This document shows positions 41,815 through 50,222 of a stretch of 64,000 nucleotides of DNA, one piece after another; position 1 is the stretch's first letter; every line of letters starts with the position of its first letter. The position numbers were made by a program, and so were the translations under genes. This DNA is from JAEHDI01 sp035455185 (GTDB taxonomy: Bacteria; Acidobacteriota; Terriglobia; Bryobacterales; Bryobacteraceae). The notes under the pieces were generated by a model. It was not told where the DNA came from, did not search any database, and worked only from the letters and a program-made list of their open reading frames with translations. Where the stretch lies: the NCBI GenBank assembly GCA_035455185.1, contig DATIFQ010000412.1, forward strand, positions 24,885-88,884, given 5' to 3'.

Positions 41815-43077
41815 TTAAGTCCTCCAGAACGTGGATTCGCGCGGGGGGGCGTAGCGGATGGCAAGATGCGGCGTCTTGATGCGCGCCTGCTTCTGGTAGA
41901 GGCTTTCCACGCCCGCGGCGGTGAGACCGGTGGTCAGAAGCGTCCGCTCGACCGGATAGGGTGGGCTTCCGCTCAGGAACATCCGCTCGATGTTGTTGAC
42001 CAGCGGGGTGAAGAACGTGGCCGTGCTGGTCCGCCGAGGCGGCATAGGGAGGTACATCTGGGTGGAGAACGGGTCCGCGTGCCCGTCAATCCGGGCAGCG
42101 AAGTTGAAGTCCTCGACCAGCCCGTTCATCAGCAGCATGGTGCAGACGAGCCCGTCTTCGTGCTCATAGCGGTAGGCAATGGGATTCTTAACGAGGCGCG
42201 CGAGGTCCTCCATCGACGGGTAAATGTGGTTGTAGCCCTCACGGGCCGGAGTGAGGGTGTGGCTGCGGCACAGGCAGGCCTCGAACAGGTCAGGGGACCA
42301 GACCTCTTCCTTGTGGGCGTGCCAGAACTCTTCGCCTCGGAAGGCCTGGAGCCATTTGATACCGGTTTCGCCGCCGGCGCGGCGTTCAACCATGCACTGA
42401 AGGGTTTCGAGCGCGTGGAAGTCGTAGCTGTCGGGGCCGCCATAGGCGACGCACATCGCTTCGCGGACACGGGCGCCGAGAGGCATTTCGAGCGGAGGTG
42501 TGCGCCACGTAACGGGCAGGCTCGAGCCGGCCATGAGGGGGAATCCCATAGAGCGGGCGGTGTCGTACATCTCCTTCGCGTAGTCCCAATTCCAGGAGAG
42601 GTGCTTGTCGTTGAACACGGGAACCGAGCGGCCGCTCGCGCGGAACACCTTAACGATCTCCTGGAAGAATTCGTAGCGCGGGTAGCGCGTTTGACCCTTC
42701 TCAGTCCTGGGATACCGGCCGTGTTCGCCGATGAGCAGAACGCCGTCCACGGTGAGGCTGCTCCCGCCCAGAGTGAGGGCTTCGGCGATGCTGGCGCAGA
42801 CCCGCATCGACGGATGGCGGGAGGCCCGCTCGCGGCTGAGGTCGTCCGAGCCGACTTGGTCGACAAAAAGAGACACCAGGTCCATGGGTGGGCGATGGTG
42901 CGCGCTGTTCCAGCCGTAGCCGTCGAGGAAGCGGTCGACGATGTGCTGGGCGTGTGAGTGTGTGTGGTAGATCGTCGTAAGGGCGGCGATCTTCGGCTTG
43001 ACGGGCCGGCGCTGCGCCCTCGCGGCGAGGGGCGCCGACCCCGCCGCCTTGAGGAGGTCTCTTCGGGAAATTCGCAT
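41815..43077 (-). CDS. Uncharacterised exported protein, paralogue B (Tat leader)
   Basis: A 420-residue protein starting with a twin-arginine leader (MRISRRDLLKAAGSAPLAARA). The mature part shares the motifs of paralogue A: TTIYHTHSHAQHIVDRFLDGY, VLLIGEHGRYPRTEKGQ, PRYEFFQEIVKVF, VPVFNDKHLSWNWDYA, PLMAGSSLPVTWR, FHALETLQCMVERRAGGETGIK and PYPVERTLLTTGLTA. Tat export suggests it folds, perhaps with a cofactor, before crossing the membrane. AGGTGG before the ATG at 43077 supports this start over an ATG nine codons upstream. The pair looks like a duplication in which one copy is exported and one stays inside. Confidence 0.7.
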   Translation of the reverse strand: MRISRRDLLKAAGSAPLAARAQRRPVKPKIAALTTIYHTHSHAQHIVDRFLDGYGWNSAHHRPPMDLVSLFVDQVGSDDLSRERASRHPSMRVCASIAEALTLGGSSLTVDGVLLIGEHGRYPRTEKGQTRYPRYEFFQEIVKVFRASGRSVPVFNDKHLSWNWDYAKEMYDTARSMGFPLMAGSSLPVTWRTPPLEMPLGARVREAMCVAYGGPDSYDFHALETLQCMVERRAGGETGIKWLQAFRGEEFWHAHKEEVWSPDLFEACLCRSHTLTPAREGYNHIYPSMEDLARLVKNPIAYRYEHEDGLVCTMLLMNGLVEDFNFAARIDGHADPFSTQMYLPMPPRRTSTATFFTPLVNNIERMFLSGSPPYPVERTLLTTGLTAAGVESLYQKQARIKTPHLAIRYAPPRESTFWRT

Positions 43078-43158
43078 GACTTCCACCTGACGTTCGCGAG
43101 CCATCTTATCACCTGGAAAAGGCGGTCGGACGCTGGCGAATTGCGTTGCTGAGGGCCA

Positions 43159-44376
43159 TCAGCTTTTCGGCTTCGGCTCGGGCGATCTGCGCGAGGGGGC
43201 GAAGAAGCTCATCTCGGAGACGGACTGGTTGTTGAGGGCTGCGGCCTGCTCGAGGATGTTGCGAGCGTAGTCGGCCACGAGGCGCACGCCCTCCTCGTAG
43301 CCCATGTTGGGGTTCCGGATGCCGCCGTTGTACGCGCCGACGGCCCGGGCGACATCGCCGTTGAACCGGTCGATGAGGTGCCGGAAGAGGAGACCGGCGT
43401 ACGTGGTGAGCAGGCCGGAGTCGATCTCATCGAGGTTCAACTTGCGCGGTGGCCGGAGAGAGAGGGGGAGCCGGCCGTAATCGCGGGTGTCTTTGAGAAA
43501 GAGGCGGTGGACATAACGCAACGTCTCGCGAGTAATCTGCCACGGCCCGGTGGCGTAATTCAGCACGAGCACACGGCCGCGGCGCCGGCGCAGAATGATG
43601 TCGCCTTTTTGAGCGCGGCGTTTCCAGACGACGTGCCGTAGATCGCCGCGAATGTCCATATAGTTGTTCTCCATCGCGCCAATACCAAGGAAGAACTCGA
43701 GCGGCAGTTCATAGAACTCGGCGACAGTGATGATGTTTGCCGCCATCCCACGGGCTTCGTCGGGCGAAAGCGGTTCCGGCGCAGGCTCGTCTCCTCTGCG
43801 AATGCGCGCGTCAGTCGCGGACTTGAAGTGAATGAAACGTGCCATCAGGTTGAGCAGATGTCCGCGTCCGATGCCCTCGAGGTGCCGGCGAACCGGGAGG
43901 GAGTAGGCCGCTTCGAAAGTGCGCGTCTGCTGTTGCCAGTCCGCAAGCACGCTCCGCGCAACCCATGCGAGTTCGAAACCTGCGATGTAGCCTGACGCCA
44001 CGAGGCCGGACGCGGAACTGGCGGCCGTGATTGCATCCCGGTTCCAGGGATAGAGGTAGAACCGGTAAACGGGCCGTCCGCCGGTTTCCCGCGTGGTCAA
44101 TAGGACCTGCATCCTGCTCGATTCGCGACGGGAGCGCAGGTAATCGTAGCGGAGGTAGGCGAGCAGTTCGTCGCTGGATTCGCCCGCTAGGACAACGAAT
44201 TCCTTGTCGGCCGAGACCACCGCGGACAGTCCCGCCGCGAAAGACCATATCGGCGTTCCTGAAGGCGGGGGTAGCGCCAGTTCACGGCGTTCGAGGCGCT
44301 GCCAGCAGTATCCGCCCATCAGGCCCAGCGCCAGGGATGCGAGCAAAACCCAGCTACAGAAGGCCTTCCGTGTCAT
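43159..44376 (-). CDS. Membrane-anchored lytic transglycosylase (SLT domain)
   Basis: A 405-residue protein with an N-terminal signal anchor (VLLASLALGLMGGYCW). Residues about 35-200 form an N-terminal domain of unknown type. The C-terminal half is a goose-lysozyme/SLT-type domain: FFLGIGAMENNYMDIRGDL with the catalytic Glu, YATGPWQITRETLRY, SGLLTTYAGLLFRHLIDRFNGDVARAVGAYNGG. It would cleave peptidoglycan glycan strands in the periplasm. GATAAT lies 11 nt before the ATG together with AGAGG, so transcription may start close to the gene. Confidence 0.88.
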   Translation of the reverse strand: MTRKAFCSWVLLASLALGLMGGYCWQRLERRELALPPPSGTPIWSFAAGLSAVVSADKEFVVLAGESSDELLAYLRYDYLRSRRESSRMQVLLTTRETGGRPVYRFYLYPWNRDAITAASSASGLVASGYIAGFELAWVARSVLADWQQQTRTFEAAYSLPVRRHLEGIGRGHLLNLMARFIHFKSATDARIRRGDEPAPEPLSPDEARGMAANIITVAEFYELPLEFFLGIGAMENNYMDIRGDLRHVVWKRRAQKGDIILRRRRGRVLVLNYATGPWQITRETLRYVHRLFLKDTRDYGRLPLSLRPPRKLNLDEIDSGLLTTYAGLLFRHLIDRFNGDVARAVGAYNGGIRNPNMGYEEGVRLVADYARNILEQAAALNNQSVSEMSFFAPSRRSPEPKPKS

Positions 44377-44419
44377 GGCGCACCTCTATTATCGCGTGCG
44401 GGCGGCCGGGCCAAGCAGT

Positions 44420-45169
44420 TCAAATTCGCGTCCACTCCGTGCGTGCGGCGGCGAGTAGGCGGCCATCGCCGGTGTGGAGGGCGTGCCGGTAGGAGGGCGC
44501 ATCTGCAGTCGGGAACTCCTCGGCGGCGGAGATCACTTCGTCGTCGAGAAAGGCCTCACTCACAAACCGGACGTCGAGCGCCGATAGCCTCCCATCGCGG
44601 CGAAGCGCGAGCGGCACGGTCTCGATCGCCCAATCCACATAGCAGACATTGTTGGCGTGGCCGTTGGCGTCAAGGTCGTGCCAGCGGACGCGGTTCCGTT
44701 CCTCGACCGACGGCTGCTCCGGGGGGATCGCGCCCATTGCGTCTACCCGATCCGCGCCCGCGCGCTCCGGATGGCGGAAGCGCAGGATTGACTCCGGAAG
44801 GCGCACCGGCCGCCGAGTCGCCGCATCCAGCAACAACCAGAGACTCGAAGCCTCGCCGAATGTCCGGCCGGCAGCGTCCAGGAGCACGAAGTCTCGATAC
44901 GCACGCACGCCGCCGAGCCGGCGCGTGCCCCAGGTCTCGACCGCGACCTCGTCGCCAACGCGGGGGAGCCCCGTGAGCCTCAGCGAGAGATGCGTCAGCA
45001 CCCAAAGCCGGCCGGCGGCCCGCAGGTCGTCGAGCGAGAGGCCGTACGCACGGCAGTGGATGTCGGCGGCTTCCTGGAGATACCGGCAAATCGCCGGCGC
45101 CGACGCGCGCCCGCCGGGCTCGGCTTCATAGAAGCGGACGCGATACGTCTCACGCCAGACGAGGTTCAT
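44420..45169 (-). CDS. Acyl-ACP thioesterase-like protein
   Basis: A 249-residue double hot-dog protein of the acyl-ACP thioesterase (FatA/FatB-like) family. The first hot-dog (about 1-130) has YRVRFYEAEPGGRASAPAICRYLQEAADIH and WVLTHLSLRLTGLPRVGDEVAVETW. The second has VRWHDLDANGHANNVCYVDWAIE, in which Asp, Asn and His are the catalytic set. Such enzymes release fatty acids from ACP. No fatty acid synthesis gene adjoins it; the flanking genes are a transglycosylase and an exported epimerase, all on the minus strand. Confidence 0.85.
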   Translation of the reverse strand: MNLVWRETYRVRFYEAEPGGRASAPAICRYLQEAADIHCRAYGLSLDDLRAAGRLWVLTHLSLRLTGLPRVGDEVAVETWGTRRLGGVRAYRDFVLLDAAGRTFGEASSLWLLLDAATRRPVRLPESILRFRHPERAGADRVDAMGAIPPEQPSVEERNRVRWHDLDANGHANNVCYVDWAIETVPLALRRDGRLSALDVRFVSEAFLDDEVISAAEEFPTADAPSYRHALHTGDGRLLAAARTEWTRI

Positions 45170-45200
45170 TCCGGAAGTGTAACAGGGGTGGAAAGGCGGC

Positions 45201-46130
45201 CTATGCTTCCGCGAGTCCGGCGCCGCGGATCACTCCCCGGAGTTGCGCCAGCGCCTGCGTATAGTTCTTCGAGCCGACGTACTCGAGAAACAATGGCGCA
45301 CCGGGCTTGCGCTCAGTCGCTAGAGTGACGAACTTCCGGTAGTCGAGGTCACCCTCGCCGGCGGGCACGCCGCGGGTCACATGGAGCTTGCGATCCTTCG
45401 CGTGGAAGCAGTCGATCCACGGATCGAGTTGATCGAACATCGCCTCGATGCTGTCCACTTCAAGCAGGTTGGCCGGGTCGAGCAGCGCCCGGATGCGGGG
45501 CGAGCCGACTTCCTCGAGGAACAGCCGGGTGCGCCGCGCGCTGGCGAGGAAGCCCTGGAAATACGGCTCCAGCAGCACGGTGGCGTCGTGCGAATCCGCG
45601 ATGCGCGCCAGTTCCTTTCCCGTGACCAGCATCTGGCGCCAGACTTCCTCCTGCCAGTGGTGCGGGACCGGAGGTTCGGGTTCCGTGCCGCGCCAGTGTC
45701 CGGCTTCGCTGATGAATTTGCGCACGCCCATGTGGCCGCCCACCGTCATCATCGCGTCGAAGTACGCGAGGTTCGCCTTGCGCTCCGCCTCCTCCGGGTG
45801 AATCAGGTTCGTGTAGACGCCAATGCTGTGGATGGAGATGCCGGCCGAGCGGTAAATGCCTGCGATTTCAGTGGCCCGCGCCGCCGTGAGGCCGGCAAGA
45901 TCGCTGCGGCTGTTGTACTTCCAGTAGTTGCTGTCGGTCTGGGTGAGGAAGAGCTGGATAACTCGGATGCCCTGCCCTTTCAGTTCCTGAGCCATTCGGG
46001 CGTTGGTGTAGTCGCGAAACTCGGTAGTGGCCATACCGATGGTCACCGTCTTCCCGGCCTTCGCGGAGACGGTCACCGGCAGAGCCACGGCCGCGAGGAG
46101 TGCGTCACGTCGGGTGATCGAGTGCGGCAT
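45201..46130 (-). CDS. Exported sugar phosphate isomerase/epimerase-like TIM barrel
   Basis: A 309-residue protein with a Tat-like leader (SITRRDALLAAVALPVTVSA). The mature part is a xylose-isomerase-like barrel: VTIGMATTEFRDYTNARMAQEL, HSIGVYTNLIHPEE, VLLEPYFQGFL (metal-binding Glu), IRALLDPANLLEVDS (metal-binding Asp/Asn), WIDCFHAKDRKLH (His) and LFLEYVGSKNY (Glu). The family includes epimerases and isomerases that need divalent metals. It begins right after the stop of the Gfo/Idh gene (TAG then ATG with no gap), so oxidoreductase and epimerase form one exported sugar-processing pair. Confidence 0.88.
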   Translation of the reverse strand: MPHSITRRDALLAAVALPVTVSAKAGKTVTIGMATTEFRDYTNARMAQELKGQGIRVIQLFLTQTDSNYWKYNSRSDLAGLTAARATEIAGIYRSAGISIHSIGVYTNLIHPEEAERKANLAYFDAMMTVGGHMGVRKFISEAGHWRGTEPEPPVPHHWQEEVWRQMLVTGKELARIADSHDATVLLEPYFQGFLASARRTRLFLEEVGSPRIRALLDPANLLEVDSIEAMFDQLDPWIDCFHAKDRKLHVTRGVPAGEGDLDYRKFVTLATERKPGAPLFLEYVGSKNYTQALAQLRGVIRGAGLAEA

Positions 46131-47468
46131 CTATATCTCCAGCTTCCAGGGAGCGCGGTACGGTCTCAGGACCAGTGCGTCTGCCTGCGGATCGCCGATC
46201 ACGCGGTTCTTCTCACCGTCCCAACGGATGCTGCGGCCGGTTTCCCACGAGATGTTGAGCAAATGGCCGACAGCGGTGGCGTAGTGACAGGTCTCAACGG
46301 TCGCTTCCGGCTGCCTGCGCGCGCGGATGTTGTTCAGGAAGACCTCAAAGTGGTAGTCGTGATCGTCTTTCGGAGGTACGGTCTGCTCAGGGTTGACCAG
46401 CCCGGTTGTGGGGACGGCCCGCTGCCCCTTCTTGACCTCGGGAACGATCGAGTATCCCGCGCGGTCGAGAACCATCGACGCCTCACTGCCCATAAAGCAC
46501 TTGCCGTGGGCACGCGTCTCGCGGCGGCAGCCCGTACGCATGGTGTAGTTGAGGACGAAGCCGCGCTTTGACACTGGGCCGGGGCCGAATTCGAGAGTTC
46601 CAGTGAAGGTGTTGGGGTACTCGTGATTGTCCTCGAAGGCGAAGTTGCCGCCGGAGGCGAAGGCCGTCTTCGGCGACTTCACTCCCATGGCCCAGAGCAC
46701 GACATCGAAGTGATGCACGCCCCACGCGACCTGGTGGCCGGCGCCGGAGACTTTGAACCAGTCGTACCCGTAGTTGTAGTAGACGTTCGGATTGTAAGCG
46801 CGCCAGGGTGAGGGGCCGACATAGAAATCCCAGTCGAGCTCCGGCGGCGGGTCGCAATCGGCCGGCGAGCCCGAGCCCGGCCAGTAGTTCTCGCAATCCC
46901 AGACGCGCACCTCGGAGATCTCGCCGAGCTTGCCGGATTGAATGAGTTCGACTGCCTCGCGATAGTGCTGCTGGCTGCGCTGCTGCGTGCCGGTCTGGAC
47001 GATGCGGCCGTACTTCTTTGCCGCCTCGATGGCGACAGCGCCTTCCCCGATGGAGTTGCCGAGAGGTTTTTCGAGATAGACGTCTTTGCCCGCCTGGCAG
47101 GCGGCGATCATCGGCAGCACGTGCCAGTGCTGGTTGGTGGCGATGATCACCGCGTCGATGGTTTTGTCCTCGAGCAGCTTCCGGTAGTCGTTGTAAGCAG
47201 CGACGCGGTCGCCGCCAGCCCGCTGGCGGCCGTCGGCGAGGTGTTTGGAGTTCACGTCGCAGACGGCGACGAACCGCGTGCCAGGAAGCCCGAGAAAGCG
47301 CGGGATGATCAGCGTCCTGCCGCGCGCGCCGCAGCCGATCAGGGCAAGGTTGATCGTGTCGTTCGGACCGGGCGCTGCAACCGCGCCGGCACCGTAAGTG
47401 CGGGGTATAGCAATGCCAGCGGCGGCGGAGGCGCCAAGGAATTCTCTTCGTGTCGATTTGCCGGTCAT
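46131..47468 (-). CDS. Exported Gfo/Idh/MocA family oxidoreductase
   Basis: A 445-residue protein with a twin-arginine leader (STRREFLGASAAAG). The N-terminal Rossmann domain has NLALIGCGARGRTL, VAVCDVNSK and VIIATNQHWHVLPMIAACQAGKDVYLEKPLGN (the E-K-P motif with the catalytic-site Lys). The C-terminal domain has GAGHQVAWGVHHFDVVLWAMG, the His-containing substrate site. NAD(P) would be bound before Tat export. Members oxidise or rearrange sugars. The ATG at 47468 follows a TAATAT box by 8 nt and lies just downstream of a 17-bp palindrome; an upstream ATG at 47519 would place 17 residues before the Tat motif. It is followed directly by the epimerase gene. Confidence 0.9.
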   Translation of the reverse strand: MTGKSTRREFLGASAAAGIAIPRTYGAGAVAAPGPNDTINLALIGCGARGRTLIIPRFLGLPGTRFVAVCDVNSKHLADGRQRAGGDRVAAYNDYRKLLEDKTIDAVIIATNQHWHVLPMIAACQAGKDVYLEKPLGNSIGEGAVAIEAAKKYGRIVQTGTQQRSQQHYREAVELIQSGKLGEISEVRVWDCENYWPGSGSPADCDPPPELDWDFYVGPSPWRAYNPNVYYNYGYDWFKVSGAGHQVAWGVHHFDVVLWAMGVKSPKTAFASGGNFAFEDNHEYPNTFTGTLEFGPGPVSKRGFVLNYTMRTGCRRETRAHGKCFMGSEASMVLDRAGYSIVPEVKKGQRAVPTTGLVNPEQTVPPKDDHDYHFEVFLNNIRARRQPEATVETCHYATAVGHLLNISWETGRSIRWDGEKNRVIGDPQADALVLRPYRAPWKLEI

Positions 47469-47471
47469 TTC

Positions 47472-47488
47472 GGGTGATATTATCACCC
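47472..47488. promoter_or_regulatory. 17-bp palindrome overlapping the -10 of the Gfo/Idh gene
   Basis: GGGTGATA-T-TATCACCC, a perfect inverted repeat with one central base. It overlaps a TAATAT box (47482-47477, minus strand) that ends 8 nt before the ATG at 47468. Position and symmetry suit an operator for a dimeric repressor. Confidence 0.45.
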
Positions 47489-47540
47489 CGGCGTGCCCGC
47501 TGTGACAAAAATATGACAAAAGGAACGGCCCAGGCCGGCG

Positions 47541-47546
47541 TATAAT
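47541..47546 (+). promoter_or_regulatory. -10 box TATAAT upstream of the radical SAM gene
   Basis: Perfect TATAAT 73 nt before the GTG at 47620, giving a leader of roughly 65 nt. A direct repeat of TGACAAAA (47503-47510) and TGACAAA (47514-47520) lies upstream of it and might be a regulator site; a TTGACA-like -35 at standard spacing is not seen. Confidence 0.4.
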
Positions 47547-47619
47547 TTAGCTTAATTGCCTTCTAATCCGTATTTCCGGGCTGAAAGTCCGTTCTATTGA
47601 TCCGCGGGACTGGTTCAAG

Positions 47620-49275
47620 GTGACTTCTATTCAACATCCCAAAAGCAAGCACGCGCGAGTTCTGTTGTCGAGCGTTTTCGGGCCTTACGCGCAGGAAGAC
47701 GAGTTCGGCAGCCGCAGCATCAACCCCATGGAGCTGTACCACAACCAGGTGACGCGCGCGCAGGGCGTGTTTTCGCTGCGCATGTTCCACCGCTCCTGGG
47801 GGATCATGATGATCCAACAGAACATTTCCAACCCATCGACGGTGCTCGATTTTCCGAAGCGCGACGACTTCATCCGCGAGATCCGGAACCACCGTTACGA
47901 CATCATCGGCATTTCCTCGATCATCGTGAATGTCGGTAAGGTCGCGGAGATGTGCCGGCTGGCGCGGGAGCACTCTCCCGGATCGACGATCATCGTCGGT
48001 GGTCACGTTTCCGCCATTCCAGGCATCGAGAAGATGGTGGACGCCGATTACATCGTGCGGGGCGAAGGTATCGCGTGGATGCGGAGCTATCTCGGCCAGG
48101 ACGCCGGCGCACCGATCGTGCATCCGGAGATCGTTTCGGGCTTCGACATGCGCGTGATGGGGTTCAAAATCCCGAACAAAATGTCCGATACCGCCGCCAC
48201 GATCATCCCGTCGGTGGGCTGCCCGATGGGCTGCAACTTCTGTACGACGTCGGCGTTCTTCGGCGGTAAAGGCAAGTCAGTCGACTTCTTTGAGACCGGC
48301 GACGAGCTTTTCGAAGTAATGAGCCGGATGGAGGAGAGGCTGAATGTGCGCAGCTTCTTCGTGATGGACGAGAACTTCCTGCTCAACCGCCCGCGTGCCA
48401 TGCGGCTGCTCGAGCGGATGAAGGAGGCGGGGAAGAGCTGGGCATTTTACGTTTTCTCATCGGCCAACGCGATCCGCAAGTACTCCATGGAGGAACTGGT
48501 CCAGCTCGGCATTTCGTGGGTCTGGATGGGGCTTGAGTCGGTGAAGTCGAGCTATGCGAAGCTCAAGGACACGGACACAGTCGCGCTGACGGCAGAGCTG
48601 CGGAAACACGGGATCAAGCTGCTCGGGTCAACCATCGTCGGGTTGGAGCACCACACGCCGGAAAACATCCGCGAGGAAATCGAGCGCGCGGTCGCGCACG
48701 ACACCGATTTCCACCAGTTCATGCTCTACACGCCGGTGCCGGGCACGCCCCTGTACCACCAGATGAAACAGGAAGGGCGCATGCTCGAGGACGTGGATCT
48801 GGCCGACATCCACGGGCAGTGGAAGTTCAATTTCAAGCATGCGGCCATTTCCCGGGACGAGTCCAAGCACTTCCTCGACCTGGCCTTCTGGCGGGATTTC
48901 GAGCGCAACGGCCCGAGCCTGTACCGCATCTGCCGCACGACGTTCGAAGGCTGGCGGCGTTACAAGAACCACCAGGACCAGCGCGTGCGCGAGCGCTTCC
49001 AGTGGGAGGTGCGGACGCTGCGGCGCGCCTACTCCGGCATGTTGTGGGCGATGGAACGGCAACTGCGCGATTCCAACGAAGCCGTCAGCCGGCGGGTACG
49101 CGAGCTACGGCATGAGCTGGAGCGGGAGTTCAGCGGGTTTTCGAAGCTGGCGACCGGCGTGCTTGGTCCGATGTTCCTGTGGATGAGCAAGCGCGAGCAG
49201 AAGCGGCTGGAAGCCGGACAGACCTACGAACCGCAGGTCTTCATCGAGCGCCGCAACTGGGAAGCGGCAGTGTAG
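47620..49275 (+). CDS. B12-binding radical SAM protein
   Basis: A 551-residue class B-like radical SAM enzyme. The N-terminal cobalamin-binding Rossmann region (about 60-150) has IIGISSIIVNVGKVAEM and TIIVGGHVSAIPG. The radical SAM core starts with SVGCPMGCNFCTTSAFFGG, the C-x-x-x-C-x-x-C cluster motif, and includes FFVMDENFLLNRPRAM and WVWMGLESV. The C-terminal 110 residues are helical and highly charged. Relatives methylate or couple unreactive carbon atoms, including in lipids; the substrate here is unknown. The start is GTG; no better start lies upstream in frame. It begins divergently from the Gfo/Idh gene. Confidence 0.88.
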   Translation: MTSIQHPKSKHARVLLSSVFGPYAQEDEFGSRSINPMELYHNQVTRAQGVFSLRMFHRSWGIMMIQQNISNPSTVLDFPKRDDFIREIRNHRYDIIGISSIIVNVGKVAEMCRLAREHSPGSTIIVGGHVSAIPGIEKMVDADYIVRGEGIAWMRSYLGQDAGAPIVHPEIVSGFDMRVMGFKIPNKMSDTAATIIPSVGCPMGCNFCTTSAFFGGKGKSVDFFETGDELFEVMSRMEERLNVRSFFVMDENFLLNRPRAMRLLERMKEAGKSWAFYVFSSANAIRKYSMEELVQLGISWVWMGLESVKSSYAKLKDTDTVALTAELRKHGIKLLGSTIVGLEHHTPENIREEIERAVAHDTDFHQFMLYTPVPGTPLYHQMKQEGRMLEDVDLADIHGQWKFNFKHAAISRDESKHFLDLAFWRDFERNGPSLYRICRTTFEGWRRYKNHQDQRVRERFQWEVRTLRRAYSGMLWAMERQLRDSNEAVSRRVRELRHELEREFSGFSKLATGVLGPMFLWMSKREQKRLEAGQTYEPQVFIERRNWEAAV

Positions 49276-49279
49276 CGGC

Positions 49280-50182
49280 ATGCTGCGCCGAATCCTCGCG
49301 CCGGCCTTCGCGCTGTTGACGCTCGGCCAGGGATTCGCGATTGCGCAGCAGGCGGTCGACATTGACATCTGGCGGACGGCGGGACCGTTTTCAGCCGGAC
49401 TCGCCAGGCCGGTCAAGGTCGTGGATTCCGACGGGAGGGACGCCAGCCCGAACGTCTCGCGCGACGGCTCCAGGATCGTCTTTTCCTCAACGCGTTCGGG
49501 CACGTGGGAGGTCTGGACGTGCCGTAGCGACGGGAGTGGCGTCTTCCAGGTCACCCGGCTCGGCGACACTCCGGTCGGCAGCACCCGGTGGTCGCCCGAC
49601 GGCAAGAGGATCGCCTTCGACGGCCAGAAACCGGGCCACTACGACCTCTTCGTCGTGAACGCGGACGGCAGCGGGCTGCGGCAGCTCACAACGGAGAGTT
49701 CCACTGACGTGAAACCGAGTTGGTCGAAGGATGGCCGCTGGATCTACCACACGTCCAACCGCACCGGCGAGTACCAGGTCTGGAAGATCTTGTCGGCCGG
49801 GGGAGAGGCGGTCCAGGTCACGCGGCGCGGGGGCTACACGCCATTCGAGACGATGGACGGGAAGTTCGTCTACTACGCGAAAGGGTTGAACGAGCACAGC
49901 CTGTGGCGCGTGCCGGCGAGCGGAGGGGAAGAGTCGTTCGTACTGGACAACGTGGTGAGTAACCGGTGGGTGATGCTGAAGAACGGGATCGCCATCCTGA
50001 ACATGGACGCGCAGCCTCTGCCGGTGATCGAGTTCTACGACTTCGCGACCGGCCGGCGCCGCGCACTCGACGTGCTACCCAAAGAAGGAAACATCTACGG
50101 CGGCGGCACTGCCATCGCTGCGCCACCCGGCGGAGCGTGGCTGCTGTTGTGCGCGATCGAACCTGCCAAGCGTCCAGAGTGA
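49280..50182 (+). CDS. Exported PD40/TolB-like beta-propeller protein
   Basis: A 300-residue protein with a signal peptide (LLTLGQGFAIAQQ). It contains about four WD40-like PD40 repeats: DASPNVSRDGSRIVFSSTRSG, GSTRWSPDGKRIAFDGQKPGHYDLFVVNADG, DVKPSWSKDGRWIYHTSNRTGEYQVWKI and a weaker FETMDGKFVYYAKG. Such propellers bind proteins or ligands outside the cytoplasm. The protein ends after APPGGAWLLLCAIEPAKRPE, where relatives usually continue with one more strand (a D-L-M-L-V-E-like ending), so the propeller may be closed imperfectly or the gene truncated. It starts 4 nt after the radical SAM stop. Confidence 0.82.
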   Translation: MLRRILAPAFALLTLGQGFAIAQQAVDIDIWRTAGPFSAGLARPVKVVDSDGRDASPNVSRDGSRIVFSSTRSGTWEVWTCRSDGSGVFQVTRLGDTPVGSTRWSPDGKRIAFDGQKPGHYDLFVVNADGSGLRQLTTESSTDVKPSWSKDGRWIYHTSNRTGEYQVWKILSAGGEAVQVTRRGGYTPFETMDGKFVYYAKGLNEHSLWRVPASGGEESFVLDNVVSNRWVMLKNGIAILNMDAQPLPVIEFYDFATGRRRALDVLPKEGNIYGGGTAIAAPPGGAWLLLCAIEPAKRPE

Positions 50183-50222
50183 GGCGGCGACCGAAGCCGC
50201 CCTTTTCCGGTAAGCTCTACCC

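Noticed and set aside
47620..49275. Hopanoid C-3 methylase HpnR
   Set aside because: Cobalamin and radical SAM domains fit, but no hopanoid genes are near and I see no diagnostic HpnR sequence.
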